Source: Acidimicrobiaceae bacterium (GTDB lineage: Bacteria; Actinomycetota; Acidimicrobiia; Acidimicrobiales; Bog-793). From it: a stretch of DNA of 36,322 nt. Position 1 is the stretch's first letter. The number at the start of each line of letters is the position of its first letter. Shown here piece by piece: positions 25,289 through 34,168 of this stretch. The notes beneath the pieces are model-generated. The model was not told where the DNA came from and ran no database searches. It saw only the letters and a program-made list of their open reading frames with translations. The stretch lies in contig DAHXNN010000105.1 in assembly GCA_027365385.1 (NCBI GenBank), positions 1 to 36,322 of the forward strand, written 5' to 3'. Position numbers and translations under genes: made by a program.

Positions 25289-26407
25289 TCAGCGACGCGC
25301 TCCCCGAGCAGGTGCACCGACGAGGACAACGAGATCGTCGCGGTGGACGACCTCACGAGCGAGCCCGGACGCGAGCTCGGACGAGGAGCGACCTACCCAG
25401 TCGGCGGCGTTCGCGGCACTAAGTCCCACGAGACCCTTTGCGAACACCACTCCGTCCGGTCCCACGATCTCGACGGCGTCGTCGGGCACGAAGTCGCCCT
25501 CCACCGTGACGACCCCGGCGGCGAGCAACGAGGCCTCGCGTTCGACCAGGGCACGCCGCGCGCCGTCGTCGACCACGACCCTGCCAGCGGGGTCGAGTGC
25601 GAAAGCGATCCAGAGCTTGCGTGCGCCGAGCGTGCGCGGCCGCGGCTGGACGACCGTGCCGACCCCCGCCACACCCGACACGGCGTCGGACAGGACACCC
25701 GGGCGGTGTGCTGCCGCGATCACGGCGCGCACGCCGGACCAGGACGCCATTCGGGCCGCTGCAAGCTTCGACGCCATCCCGCCGCTGCCACCTGAGGACC
25801 CCGGGCCACCTGCCGCGCGCTCGTGCTCGGCACCGATCTCGCCGACGTCCTCTACGAGCGACGCACCGTCGTCCGTCCTCGGGTCCGCGGTGAACAGTCC
25901 AGCTGTGTCCGTGAGCAGAACGAGCACCTCCGCGCCGAGGAGGTTGGCGACGAGCGCGGCAAGGCGGTCGTTGTCGCCGAAGCGGATCTCGTCGTCGGCG
26001 ACGGCGTCGTTCTCGTTGACGACAGGTACGACGCCGAGCTCGATGAGGCGCAGGATCGTCGCCCGCGCGTGGAGATACTGGCGCCGCTCGCCGAAGTCGA
26101 GCGGGGCGAGCAGCACCTGGCCGGCGAGGAGCCCGAGACGCGCGAGCGCCTCGTCGTACACACGCATCAGCCGGTGCTGGCCGATCGCGGAGAGCGCCTG
26201 GAGCGTGATCGGGTCCGCGGGCCGCCCTCCTGCTGGCTGGAGCGCTGCGACGCCCGCTGTCACGGCCCCCGAGGTCACGACGACGACGACGACTCCGGAT
26301 GCGCGCAGCGCCGCGACCTCTGAGCAGAGCTTCACGACGGCACGCTCGTCGACCGAGCCGTCGACCGTCGTCACGGAGGAGGTGCCGATCTTCACTACGA
26401 CGATCAA
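25289..26407 (-). CDS. proB: Glutamate 5-kinase with PUA domain
   Basis: Phosphorylates glutamate in the first step of proline synthesis; usually feedback-inhibited by proline. The protein has 372 residues. The amino-acid-kinase domain (1 to about 255) has VVVKIGTSSVT, VTSGAVTAGV, VNENDAVADDEIRFGDNDRLAALVA and LLTDTAGLFTADPR, plus GGMASKLAAARMA. A PUA domain covers about 275-355. A Gly/Ser-rich loop (AAGGPGSSGGSGG) precedes the GGMASK motif. The TTG at 26407 has GAGGG 7 bases upstream and fits the family's first strand; no ATG or GTG is available in this frame. The gene follows obgE by 60 bases, the normal obgE-proB-proA order. Confidence 0.95.
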   Translation of the reverse strand: MIVVVKIGTSSVTTVDGSVDERAVVKLCSEVAALRASGVVVVVVTSGAVTAGVAALQPAGGRPADPITLQALSAIGQHRLMRVYDEALARLGLLAGQVLLAPLDFGERRQYLHARATILRLIELGVVPVVNENDAVADDEIRFGDNDRLAALVANLLGAEVLVLLTDTAGLFTADPRTDDGASLVEDVGEIGAEHERAAGGPGSSGGSGGMASKLAAARMASWSGVRAVIAAAHRPGVLSDAVSGVAGVGTVVQPRPRTLGARKLWIAFALDPAGRVVVDDGARRALVEREASLLAAGVVTVEGDFVPDDAVEIVGPDGVVFAKGLVGLSAANAADWVGRSSSELASGLAREVVHRDDLVVLVGAPARGARR

Positions 26408-26467
26408 CGCGGCACCCTCGGAGATCCGGGTGGTGCCGTCACGGCCATCGGCTCCGGGTCGCCCTGG

Positions 26468-27754
26468 TCAACGGTCAGGCGAGAACTCGAACGACAGCCC
26501 CCCGATGCGCACCGCGTCTCCCTCGCGGGCACCTGCACGCACGAGCGCGCGGTCGACGCCGAGCCGCTTGAGCCGACGCTGCACGTGCCCGAGCGCGTCG
26601 GCGTTCGTGAGGTCCGAGACCGCTACAGCGCGAGCTGCCTCCCGCCCGAGGACGATCCAGCATTCGCCGCTGCGCTCGACGACGACACCCTCGGGCTCCG
26701 GTCGGTGCAACACGGGTGCAGTCGCCGGCGCAGGCATCGCGGCCCGGGCCTCGCCGACGAGCACGGCGAGCCGGCGCGTGAGCTCCTGCAGGCCTGCGCC
26801 AGTGAGCGAGGAGATCGCGAGCTCGCCGCAGTAGCTGGACAGCGGCGGGAGCTCCGTCTCCGGAACGCAGTCCGCACGCGAGCCGACCACGATCCTCGGG
26901 CGGGCGACGAGGTCCGGGCTGTAGCGACTGAGCTCGTCGAGCAGGATCCGCACCTGCTCCGACGGCGATCGGCCCTCGCTCGGCGCCAGGTCGACGAGGA
27001 CGACGAGGACGCGCGCCCGCTCCACGTGACGCAGGAACCGGTGTCCGAGCCCTCTGCCCTCGCTCGCTCCCTCGATGAGGCCGGGCACGTCGGCGACGAT
27101 GTACTCCGCTGCTCCAGCGCCCCGCCCGCCAGGTCCGTGCCCACCGACGCGCACGACGCCGAGGTGAGGCTCGAGCGTCGTGAACGGGTAGTCCGCGATC
27201 TTCGGCTTCGCAGCGGAGACCCTCGAGATCAGCGTCGACTTGCCAGCGTTCGGGAAGCCGACGAGCGCCACGTCGGCGACGAGCTTCAGCTCGAGATCGA
27301 GCCAACGCTCCTCCCCGACCTCGCCCTGCTCAGCGAAGGACGGTGCCCGTAGCTTGTTCGTGAGAAAGCTGGCATTGCCCCGTCCTCCGCGCCCACCGCG
27401 CGCCGCGAGGAGCCGGTCTCCAGGACGCGCCAGGTCTGCCACCACCGCGCCGTCGAGCGAGCGGACGACCGTGCCCTCGGGCACCTCGACGACGAGGTCT
27501 GCGCCGCTACGACCGTGCCGACGACCGCCACCTCCATGGGTGCCGTCCTCGCCGCGCCTGTGGGGATGGTCGCGAAACGACAGGAGGGACACCACCGAGC
27601 GGCTCGCCTCGAGGTAAACGTCACCACCCGTACCCGCGTCGCCCCCGTCGGGCCCTCCCCGGGCGACGTGGGCCTCCCGTCGGAAGGCGACCGCGCCTGC
27701 TCCACCGTCCCCGCCCTTGACGTGGACCTGTGCCTCGTCGACGAAGCTCGCCAT
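26468..27754 (-). CDS. obgE: GTPase Obg/CgtA with OCT domain
   Basis: An essential ribosome-associated GTPase acting in 50S assembly and the stress response. The protein has 428 residues. The Gly-rich Obg fold covers 1 to about 158 (FVDEAQVHVKGGDGGAGAVAFRRE). The G domain has G1 GFPNAGKST (166-174), G2 in YPFTTLEPHLGVV, and G3 DVPGLIEGASEGRGLGHRFLRH. The usual G4 NKxD is replaced by GSRADCV, close to SKID-like variants seen in the family, and should be checked. A C-terminal OCT domain covers about 350-428. The ATG at 27754 has GAGGAGG 5 bases upstream, which rules out the adjacent TTG. Confidence 0.96.
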   Translation of the reverse strand: MASFVDEAQVHVKGGDGGAGAVAFRREAHVARGGPDGGDAGTGGDVYLEASRSVVSLLSFRDHPHRRGEDGTHGGGGRRHGRSGADLVVEVPEGTVVRSLDGAVVADLARPGDRLLAARGGRGGRGNASFLTNKLRAPSFAEQGEVGEERWLDLELKLVADVALVGFPNAGKSTLISRVSAAKPKIADYPFTTLEPHLGVVRVGGHGPGGRGAGAAEYIVADVPGLIEGASEGRGLGHRFLRHVERARVLVVLVDLAPSEGRSPSEQVRILLDELSRYSPDLVARPRIVVGSRADCVPETELPPLSSYCGELAISSLTGAGLQELTRRLAVLVGEARAAMPAPATAPVLHRPEPEGVVVERSGECWIVLGREAARAVAVSDLTNADALGHVQRRLKRLGVDRALVRAGAREGDAVRIGGLSFEFSPDR

Positions 27755-27848
27755 CAACGCCTCCTCGGCGTCACACGCCTGTCGTCACGTACCGGTCCGC
27801 AGGGCGCGACACGATGCCGAACGAGCGGACCGCCGTACGACGCTGCGC

Positions 27849-28106
27849 TCAGGCCCGCTCCGCGTGCACCGTGACGAGCCTACGGCCTCGACGAGTCCCG
27901 AAGCTCACGCGGCCGGTGGCCGTTGCGAACAGCGTGTCGTCGCCACCACGCCCGACGTTCTCACCCGGGTGGAAGTGCGTCCCGCGCTGACGGACGATGA
28001 TCGAGCCCGCCGGCACGAGCATCCCGTCGGACGCCTTGACCCCGAGCCGCTGAGCGTTCGAGTCCCGACCGTTGCGCGTGGACCCGCCACCCTTGGTCTT
28101 CGACAT
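27849..28106 (-). CDS. rpmA: 50S ribosomal protein L27 (bL27)
   Basis: A large-subunit protein near the peptidyl transferase centre, 85 residues. Family signatures [47 protein letters not shown] and VSFG are present. The N-terminus MSKTKGGGS is the unprocessed type and has no Firmicutes-style cleaved leader. A strong GAGGAGG 7 bases before the ATG lies next to the rplU stop. The rplU-rpmA-obgE order is conserved. Confidence 0.98.
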   Translation of the reverse strand: MSKTKGGGSTRNGRDSNAQRLGVKASDGMLVPAGSIIVRQRGTHFHPGENVGRGGDDTLFATATGRVSFGTRRGRRLVTVHAERA

Positions 28107-28118
28107 GTGTGGGCCTCC

Positions 28119-28466
28119 TCAGCCGTTCTTCGCAGCGCGTCGCGCCGACGCCTCTGCACCCGGAGCGATGGCCGTGATCTCGACGGTGGTGTAGTGCTGG
28201 CGGTGCCCGAAGCGCCGCCGGCCACGCGCCTTCGGCCGGTAGCTGAACCCCGTGATCTTCGGACCCTTTGCGTCACCGACGACTCGGGCCGAGACCGAGG
28301 CCGCGGCCAGCGCGGCGGGCGCGGCGTGCACGGAGTCTCCGTCCACGACAAGGACGGGGACAAACTGCACCTCGTCACCGAGATCTGCGTGAAGCAGCTC
28401 GACGTCGACACGCATGCCGACCTCGACGCGCTCTTGCTTGCCACCCGTTGCGATCACCGCGTACAT
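28119..28466 (-). CDS. rplU: 50S ribosomal protein L21 (bL21)
   Basis: A large-subunit ribosomal protein of 115 residues. It starts MYAVIATGGKQERVEVG and contains the conserved C-terminal half YRPKARGRRRFGHRQHYTTVEITAI. The length is slightly over the usual 103 because of a C-terminal Ala/Arg tail. The ATG has no Shine-Dalgarno; TAGGAT is 9 bases upstream. It lies 65 bases after the rne stop. Confidence 0.98.
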   Translation of the reverse strand: MYAVIATGGKQERVEVGMRVDVELLHADLGDEVQFVPVLVVDGDSVHAAPAALAAASVSARVVGDAKGPKITGFSYRPKARGRRRFGHRQHYTTVEITAIAPGAEASARRAAKNG

Positions 28467-28475
28467 AGTGCGGGC

Positions 28476-28481
28476 ATCCTA
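28476..28481 (-). promoter_or_regulatory. Candidate -10 for the rplU-rpmA-obgE transcript
   Basis: TAGGAT on the minus strand, 9 bases before the rplU ATG, in the 65-base gap after rne. Transcription would begin 2-3 bases before the start codon, nearly leaderless. No -35 match is seen. Confidence 0.35.
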
Positions 28482-28531
28482 GCAAGCCCTGGGAGGGTCA
28501 CCGTCGTCGTGCCGTGACACGGGGACCCGGC

Positions 28532-30331
28532 TCACGCCGTCTCGTCGTGGAAGACGATTCCTCTGCCCTTGCACACCGGGCACGTCTCAGACAGCGCCTC
28601 GACGAGACCCTCTCCGACACGCTTGCGCGTCATCTCCGCGAGGCCGAGCTCGGAGATGTCGAACACCTGCGTCGGCGTCTTGTCTCGCGCAAGGGCGGAG
28701 CGGAGGGTCGACATGACCTCCTGGCGGTTCGACCGCACCTCCATGTCGATGTAGTCGATGACGATGATACCGCCGATGTCACGCAGGCGAAGCTGCCGGG
28801 CGATCTCGTCCGCGGCCTCCAGGTTGTTCCGGTAGACCGTCTCCTCGAGGTTCGACGAGCCGACGTTCTTCCCCGTGTTCACGTCGATGACAGTCAGCGC
28901 CTCGGTCCGCTCGATGATGAGCGAGCCCCCGGACGGGAGCCACACCTTGCGATCGAGAGCCTTGTGCAGCTGCTCGTGGACGTGGTGCCGCTCGAAAAGC
29001 GGCAGGGGCTCGACATTCGTGTCGTACAGCTCGACCCGGTCCGCGAGTGCCGGGTCGATGTCGGCGACGTAGGCGCGGACGAGCTCGTACAGCTCGCGGT
29101 CGTCGATCACGACACCGCGATACTCGTCGGTGAACTCCTCACGGATCACCCGGAGCGCCAGGTGCGGCTCGGAGTACAGCAACGCTGGTGCTGGGAGGCG
29201 CTTCGCTTTCTCCTCGATCTCGGCCCACTTCCCGAGAAGCTGCTCGATGTCCCGCCGGAGCTCGTCCGCGCTCACGCCCTCGGCGGCCGTGCGGACGATC
29301 ACGCCGTGGCCTTCGGGGCGGATCTCCTCGAGGATCTTGCGCAGTCGCTTACGCTCGCTGTCGTCGAGGCGCTTCGAGATGCCCGACGCGCTCGAGTTCG
29401 GCACGAGGACGACGAACCGACCCGGGATCGACACCTCCTCGGTAAGTCTCGCGCCCTTCAGACCGATCGGATTCTTCGTCACCTGGCAGACGATGGTCTG
29501 CCCGGGACGCAGCAGGTGCTCGATCCGGGTCGCACCGGGCTCGCGCTCCACTGCGTCGTCGCGGTCGAACTGCACGTCGCCCCAGTACAGCACGGCGTTC
29601 TTCGGCGTCCCGATGTCGATGAAGGCCGCTTCCATGCCGGGCAACACGTTCTTCACGCGCCCGCGGTAGAGGTTGCCGTCGATCTGGTTGACGTCGTCCT
29701 GGCTCCGCGCGACGTGGTGCTCTATGAGCGAGCGCCCCTCGAGCACGGCGATCTGGGTCGCCTCCGGCCGGACGTGGACGCACATCAGGTAGCGCCCGAC
29801 CGGGTGGCCGTTGCGCTCCTTGCCGCCCCGGCGGCGGGAGGGCGCGGGCGCGTCGGCATCGCCGCTCGAGCCGGCGGCTCTCGGCTCTGCCGGCGCGGGC
29901 CGCTGGCGTGCCCGCACGGGCGCCGGGTCATCCGCGGTGTCTGCAGCAACGCGAGCCGGCGTCCGGCCCCGGGTCCGCGGATCTTGTGCCGGGTCGGGAG
30001 AGCGGCTGGTCGACGCGCCAGGCGACGCGCCGCCTCCGGCGACCGCCGAGCGGCCGCCGCCGCCCCGACCACGCCCCCCGCGACGGCGTCGACGGGCCGC
30101 TGGCTGTTCTCTCGTCCCGTCGATGGGGACTCCACCAGGGGAATCGTCCGAGGTCGAGGGCGCGTCCGACCGGCGGCGCGGCACGGGTGCCGGCCGGGAG
30201 TCGCCGATCTTCGGGCGCGACGGCGCCTCGTCGGCGCGGCTGTCAGCCGCCAGTCCTGCCGGGACCGGGCTCGCGCCCGCGCCGTTCAGGTGCTGGCCAG
30301 GAGCTACCTGGCCGGTCGTGGGGTCGGACAT
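28532..30331 (-). CDS. rne: Ribonuclease E/G family endoribonuclease
   Basis: A 599-residue single-strand-specific endonuclease for mRNA decay and rRNA processing. Residues 1-175 are disordered, rich in Arg, Gly, Pro and Ala, with an RRRRRGGRGRGGGGR patch that could bind RNA. The S1-type start lies at IDGNLYRGRVKNVLPGMEAAFIDIG. The DNase I-like catalytic region has the metal-binding aspartates in LTVIDVNTGKN and IIVIDYIDM. The zinc-link C-P-V-C-K-G-R-G is only about 13 residues from the end, so the E. coli-type small domain is absent. The ATG at 30331 has AAGGGA about 10 bases upstream. Upstream codons in frame look non-coding. It precedes rplU, as in many actinobacteria. Confidence 0.95.
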   Translation of the reverse strand: MSDPTTGQVAPGQHLNGAGASPVPAGLAADSRADEAPSRPKIGDSRPAPVPRRRSDAPSTSDDSPGGVPIDGTREQPAARRRRRGGRGRGGGGRSAVAGGGASPGASTSRSPDPAQDPRTRGRTPARVAADTADDPAPVRARQRPAPAEPRAAGSSGDADAPAPSRRRGGKERNGHPVGRYLMCVHVRPEATQIAVLEGRSLIEHHVARSQDDVNQIDGNLYRGRVKNVLPGMEAAFIDIGTPKNAVLYWGDVQFDRDDAVEREPGATRIEHLLRPGQTIVCQVTKNPIGLKGARLTEEVSIPGRFVVLVPNSSASGISKRLDDSERKRLRKILEEIRPEGHGVIVRTAAEGVSADELRRDIEQLLGKWAEIEEKAKRLPAPALLYSEPHLALRVIREEFTDEYRGVVIDDRELYELVRAYVADIDPALADRVELYDTNVEPLPLFERHHVHEQLHKALDRKVWLPSGGSLIIERTEALTVIDVNTGKNVGSSNLEETVYRNNLEAADEIARQLRLRDIGGIIVIDYIDMEVRSNRQEVMSTLRSALARDKTPTQVFDISELGLAEMTRKRVGEGLVEALSETCPVCKGRGIVFHDETA

Positions 30332-30684
30332 CGAAACGGTCCCTTCTCGGGCGCGCGCCAGCGGGACGCGCTGGTGGCAGGCGGTGCGCCGCCGCAGGAC
30401 GAAGGGCCCCGCGGCGCACGGCCGTGCCGTACGGCGTGTGGGAAGCACCGCACCGGGCACGCGGCGACATCGTCGCCTGCCGATCCAGGGCGGTGAGGAA
30501 GAGGTCGCGCTGGCCGGCAGACAAGACGGCAGCACTCCAGGAGAGGGGGGCACAGGCCCTCCGGACACGGCACCTCGCACGGCGCATCGCCCGCTGGTGC
30601 CAGATCGTCGTCATCCTGCCGGCGAGTGTACCCGCACCCTCCGACCTGCGACGCAACGTTGCGTTCCCATGACGGAGCGTGAGG
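30332..30684. other. 353-base region without a recognisable gene between mrdA and rne
   Basis: Frames are open on both strands because of the GC content, but their Arg/Ala-rich translations match nothing I recognise. The region contains a 12-bp palindrome GCACGGCCGTGC (30416-30427). It probably holds the rne promoter and a long 5' leader. rodA, often found here, is absent. Confidence 0.5.
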
Positions 30685-32775
30685 TCATCCGCCGGCGGTG
30701 CTCGCCGCCACCGGCAGGTGCACCGGTCCGACGCCGTGCGCGTAGAGGTAGTCGAAGATCTTGCGGACTGCGGGGGCGGAGCCCTGCGCGCCGTACCCGG
30801 CCGCGTCGACCTCGACGCAGACCGCGTAGCGCGGGGGCTGTCCCTTCGGGCCGCCGAAGGCGACGAACCACGACGTCGGTGCCGACGTGTGCGTGATCGT
30901 CGCGGTCCCGGTCTTCCCCGCCACGAGCCACTTCGAGAAGTTGAAGCCCTGGAAGGCCGCGTATGCGGTGCCGAGCGGGTCCCGGACCGCCCCCTCGAAG
31001 CCTTGGAGCATCGCCTGATAGGTCGAGGGCGAGTACGTGACGTGGTCCATCACCTTGGGTGCTATGCGGTGGACCGCGCCCGCCGGGCTCACGAGCGCCG
31101 CTGCCATCTCTGGTGCGTAGCGTGTGCCACCGTTCGCAAAGGTCGCGAAGGCGTTCGCCACCTCGAGCGGGGTGACGAGCGTCTCGCCCTGACCGAAGGC
31201 CAGCTCGACGTTGTCGCCCGCGTAGTACGTCGCGCTGGGATAGCTCGCCGGGTACTCGGCATGGAGCCGCTTGCGCAACGCGGGACTGTCGACCTGGCCG
31301 ATCGCGGCGTTCGGCAGGTCGATCCCGCTCGGCTCGCCGAGGCCGTAGAGGCCCGCGTAGTGCTGGATCGGCGTCACGCCGTACTTTGCCTGGTCCTGCC
31401 AGAACCACGCGCCCATCGTGTAGAAGAAGATGTCGCTCGACTCGGCGATCGCAGAGACGACGTTCACCGGTCCGAGCACCTCTCCGCCGGCGTCGTGCAA
31501 CGTCTTGTTGCCGATCGTGAAGGTGCCCGTGTCGACGATGATGGTGCTCGGGGTGATAAGGCCGTCCTGGAGCGCAGCGGTCGCCGTTGCGATCTTGAAG
31601 GTAGACCCGGGAGGCTGGGTGCCGTCGATCGCCCAGTTCTCGAGCGGCTCGCCGGTCTCGGTGACGAGCTGGTCGTATGCCTTCTGCGAGATCCCCGGGA
31701 TCCAGAGGTTCGCGTTGTACGACGGGTACGAGGCCATCGCGAGCACGTGGCCGTCGCGTGGATCGATGACGACCGCTCCTGCCCACGGCGCTGGCTGGGC
31801 TCCACCAGGCAACGTGCCGTTCCGCAAGCCCTGTACCTGCGAGGCCAGTGCGTTCGTCACCGCCTTCTCGAGGCCGGAGTCCATGTTGAGCACGAGGGTG
31901 TCGCCGGGTGTCGGCTGTGTCGTCGAGAGCGTGCCGACATCCTGACCGACGTTGCTCATCTCGATCCTCGAGACCCCGGGCTTGCCGTGGAGCGCGAGCT
32001 CGTACTGGCTCTCGAGCCCGCTCTGGCCGAACTCGGGGTCCTGTGGCGTGTATCCGTAGGCCGCGTAGCGCGCCTTGCTGACCTGCGCGTACTCGCTGGA
32101 CGTGATGCTCCCGACGTAGCCGACCACCTGGGACGCGAGGCTTCCCTGGGGATAGGTGCGCTGGTAGGCGCGTGACACGCTGACACCGGGGAACTCCGAC
32201 TGGTGCTCCGCGAGGTAGGCGACGACCGAGTAGGGAACTCCGGTGGCGACGGGCGCCGGGACGAACGGGGCGATCTGGTTGCTCTGCACCGCCGCGTCGA
32301 TCTGGCCGATGCTCGTGCCGAGCAGCGGTGCGAGGCGCTCGATCACGCCACTGTCGGCGGCGGGACAGCTCGCCCGATCCGAGGTCGGGCAGGCGAGCAG
32401 GACGTCGTTGCTCGCGCGGTCCTCGGCGAGCACCTGACCGCCGCGCAGCACGATGCTCCCGCGTGGCGGCTGGATCGCGACGGTGTCGGTGACGGTCTGG
32501 AGGGCTCGCGAGCGCGCCGCGGTCGCGCCGATCACCTGGATCGACCACAGCCGGAGGAGCACGACGGCGAAAAGACCCGCGACGACGACCGCGAGCACGG
32601 AGAGCCGGAGCCCGAGATGAGCGCCACCCCCGCCACCGGACCCTGTCGTGCGCTTGGACGCTCGTGCTGCCCGGGCCCTTCGCCTGCTCGTCTTGCGCAC
32701 CGGCAGGTCCGCTCGCTCGAAGGCACGGACCCGTCGCTGAGGTCGGCGCCGCGACCGCCGGGACCGGAACCTCAA
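30685..32775 (-). CDS. mrdA: Penicillin-binding protein 2 (class B, elongasome transpeptidase)
   Basis: Cross-links peptidoglycan during lateral wall growth. The protein has 696 residues. It has a basic N-terminus (1-48), one TM at about 55-78 (LSVLAVVVAGLFAVVLL), a dimerisation domain with PPRGSIVLRGGQVLAEDRASN, then the transpeptidase domain. Active-site motifs are S391-T-F-K (PPGSTFK), S446-S-D448 and K621-T-G (AGKTGTA); the SxD form of the second motif is common in PBP2. The TTG at 32775 overlaps the mreD stop as TTGA and has GGGAG 9 bases upstream. This is preferred over a much longer open frame upstream. It is the last gene of the mre cluster. Confidence 0.95.
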   Translation of the reverse strand: MRFRSRRSRRRPQRRVRAFERADLPVRKTSRRRARAARASKRTTGSGGGGGAHLGLRLSVLAVVVAGLFAVVLLRLWSIQVIGATAARSRALQTVTDTVAIQPPRGSIVLRGGQVLAEDRASNDVLLACPTSDRASCPAADSGVIERLAPLLGTSIGQIDAAVQSNQIAPFVPAPVATGVPYSVVAYLAEHQSEFPGVSVSRAYQRTYPQGSLASQVVGYVGSITSSEYAQVSKARYAAYGYTPQDPEFGQSGLESQYELALHGKPGVSRIEMSNVGQDVGTLSTTQPTPGDTLVLNMDSGLEKAVTNALASQVQGLRNGTLPGGAQPAPWAGAVVIDPRDGHVLAMASYPSYNANLWIPGISQKAYDQLVTETGEPLENWAIDGTQPPGSTFKIATATAALQDGLITPSTIIVDTGTFTIGNKTLHDAGGEVLGPVNVVSAIAESSDIFFYTMGAWFWQDQAKYGVTPIQHYAGLYGLGEPSGIDLPNAAIGQVDSPALRKRLHAEYPASYPSATYYAGDNVELAFGQGETLVTPLEVANAFATFANGGTRYAPEMAAALVSPAGAVHRIAPKVMDHVTYSPSTYQAMLQGFEGAVRDPLGTAYAAFQGFNFSKWLVAGKTGTATITHTSAPTSWFVAFGGPKGQPPRYAVCVEVDAAGYGAQGSAPAVRKIFDYLYAHGVGPVHLPVAASTAGG

Positions 32776-33314
32776 CGCGTCGCGCTCCCACCGCTCGGCA
32801 CCGGGTGCCCGGGCTCGCCGCGATCCGCACCGCGCAAAGCCCACCGCATCACACCCGACGCCACGACGCCGAGCACGACGGCCCCGACGGTGACGACGAG
32901 GATGGCGTAGACCACCTGTTGCCCGAGGCTCACCGACTGGCCGAGGAGCGCCCCGAGCAGCGCGTAGAGCAGGGTGCCGACCGCAGACGCGGCGACGCAC
33001 GTCGCGACCTGCACGCTTCGCCCGTCCCGGTCGCCGGGCAACGACCGGACGAGGCCGGCCGCGAAGCCGACGAGGACGAAGGTGAGCGAGGAGAGACCGT
33101 ACGTCGTCGGCACGACGAGGTCCGCGACCAGACCCAGCACGAACCCGATCATCGCGCCCCGAGACGGGCCGCCGACCGCGCCGGCCGCGCCCGCCAGCAC
33201 GACCATGACGTCTGGATGGGCACCGAGGACGACGATCTGGTCGAGCACCCCGACCTGTGCAAGGAGCGCGACGAAGGCCACGAAGGCGACGCGGCCCCAG
33301 GCCTTCGGCGTCAC
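32772..33314 (-). CDS. mreD: Rod shape-determining protein MreD
   Basis: An integral membrane component of the elongasome, 180 residues with about five TM segments (VAFVAFVALLAQVGVL, VVLAGAAGAVGG, MIGFVLGLVADLVV and two more). VPTTYGLSSLTFVLVGF is typical of the family. The GTG at 33314 overlaps the mreC stop (GTGA); a GTG six codons upstream is also open. The stop overlaps the mrdA TTG. The call rests on topology, size and position between mreC and mrdA as much as on sequence. Confidence 0.9.
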   Translation of the reverse strand: MTPKAWGRVAFVAFVALLAQVGVLDQIVVLGAHPDVMVVLAGAAGAVGGPSRGAMIGFVLGLVADLVVPTTYGLSSLTFVLVGFAAGLVRSLPGDRDGRSVQVATCVAASAVGTLLYALLGALLGQSVSLGQQVVYAILVVTVGAVVLGVVASGVMRWALRGADRGEPGHPVPSGGSATR

Positions 33315-34150
33315 GGTTGGGGCAGCCACTCGAGCACTGCGACGTACTCGAGAGCCGCCAGGTCCACGAGGGGACGGGCCGTCACCGTCGTCGTGAGGCC
33401 CCCGGCAGACGTCCGGACAGACGTCACGACCGCTAGAGGGATTCCGGCCGGGTAGGCCCCTCCGTCCGTCCCGCTCGTGTAGAGCGTCTCGCCGTCGTGC
33501 GGCGTGCGACCGGCGATCTCGTCGACGGCGATCGGCTGGCCGACGCCTTGGCCAACAGCGATCGCGCTGCTCGCACGAGCCCCGGTGCCGAACGTCACCC
33601 CGATGCTCGACTGGTTGTCCGTGACGAGCCGCACCACGGCGGTCGACGTCCCCGAGTCGACGACCGTTCCGGCAAGGCCCCGCCCGGAGACGACGGGCAT
33701 CCGGGGAGCGACACCGGAAGCGGTCCCGCGGTCGATCTCCATCGTGTAAGCGAAGTTGGAGGTCGGCGACGATATCACCTGGGCCGGCGTCGTCGCGATG
33801 TTCTGCACGAACGAGATGCCTTCGAGAGACAGGATGCCTTCGGCCCTGCTCACCGCGAAATGGTTCTCCGCGAGCTGGGCTTGCACCGCTCCGAGCTGCG
33901 CCCGGAGGCGCCCGTTCTCCGTCACGAGCGCTCCATAGTGGAAAGCACCTGCGGCGACATCGCCGACCGGATGCAGACCTGCGGCTAGCGCACGCTGGAC
34001 CGGCGCGAGCGCGTCGAGCACCCCTCGGCGCACGTGGGATATTCCCCGGCTGACCTCGCCGTGGTAATCGAGGGTGAGGACGGTGACCGAGGCAAGCACG
34101 AGCATCAGCAGCGTGACGCGCTGGCTCCCCCGGCGTGCAGCCGACGCCAC
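33311..34150 (-). CDS. mreC: Rod shape-determining protein MreC
   Basis: A bitopic membrane scaffold that links MreB to PBP2. The protein has 279 residues. One TM lies at about 12-28 (VTLLMLVLASVTVLTLDY), a coiled coil at about 65-105 (ENGRLRAQLGAVQAQLAENH), and a beta-rich MreC domain follows (SNFAYTMEIDRGTASGVAPRMPVVSGRGLAGTV). The GTG start lies 18 bases after the mreB stop. The C-terminus overlaps mreD. Confidence 0.94.
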   Translation of the reverse strand: MASAARRGSQRVTLLMLVLASVTVLTLDYHGEVSRGISHVRRGVLDALAPVQRALAAGLHPVGDVAAGAFHYGALVTENGRLRAQLGAVQAQLAENHFAVSRAEGILSLEGISFVQNIATTPAQVISSPTSNFAYTMEIDRGTASGVAPRMPVVSGRGLAGTVVDSGTSTAVVRLVTDNQSSIGVTFGTGARASSAIAVGQGVGQPIAVDEIAGRTPHDGETLYTSGTDGGAYPAGIPLAVVTSVRTSAGGLTTTVTARPLVDLAALEYVAVLEWLPQP

Positions 34151-34168
34151 GGGCGCTGCCCCGCCTGC

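Noticed and set aside
25032-26834. Plus-strand open frame of 600 codons opposite proA/proB.
   Set aside because: It is opposite well-recognised proA, proB and obgE genes and is Ser/Arg/Pro-rich without any family match.
28514-30496. Plus-strand open frame of 660 codons opposite rne.
   Set aside because: The minus-strand RNase E/G motifs are unmistakable; this frame is its complement shadow.
30243-30656. Minus-strand open frame of 137 codons in the mrdA-rne gap.
   Set aside because: It overlaps the rne start in another frame, and its Arg/Ala-rich translation has no recognisable fold or motif.
32776-33000. N-terminal 75-residue extension of PBP2.
   Set aside because: It lies fully inside mreD in another frame and is Arg-rich; the TTG at 32775 with GGGAG and the TTGA overlap explains the start.
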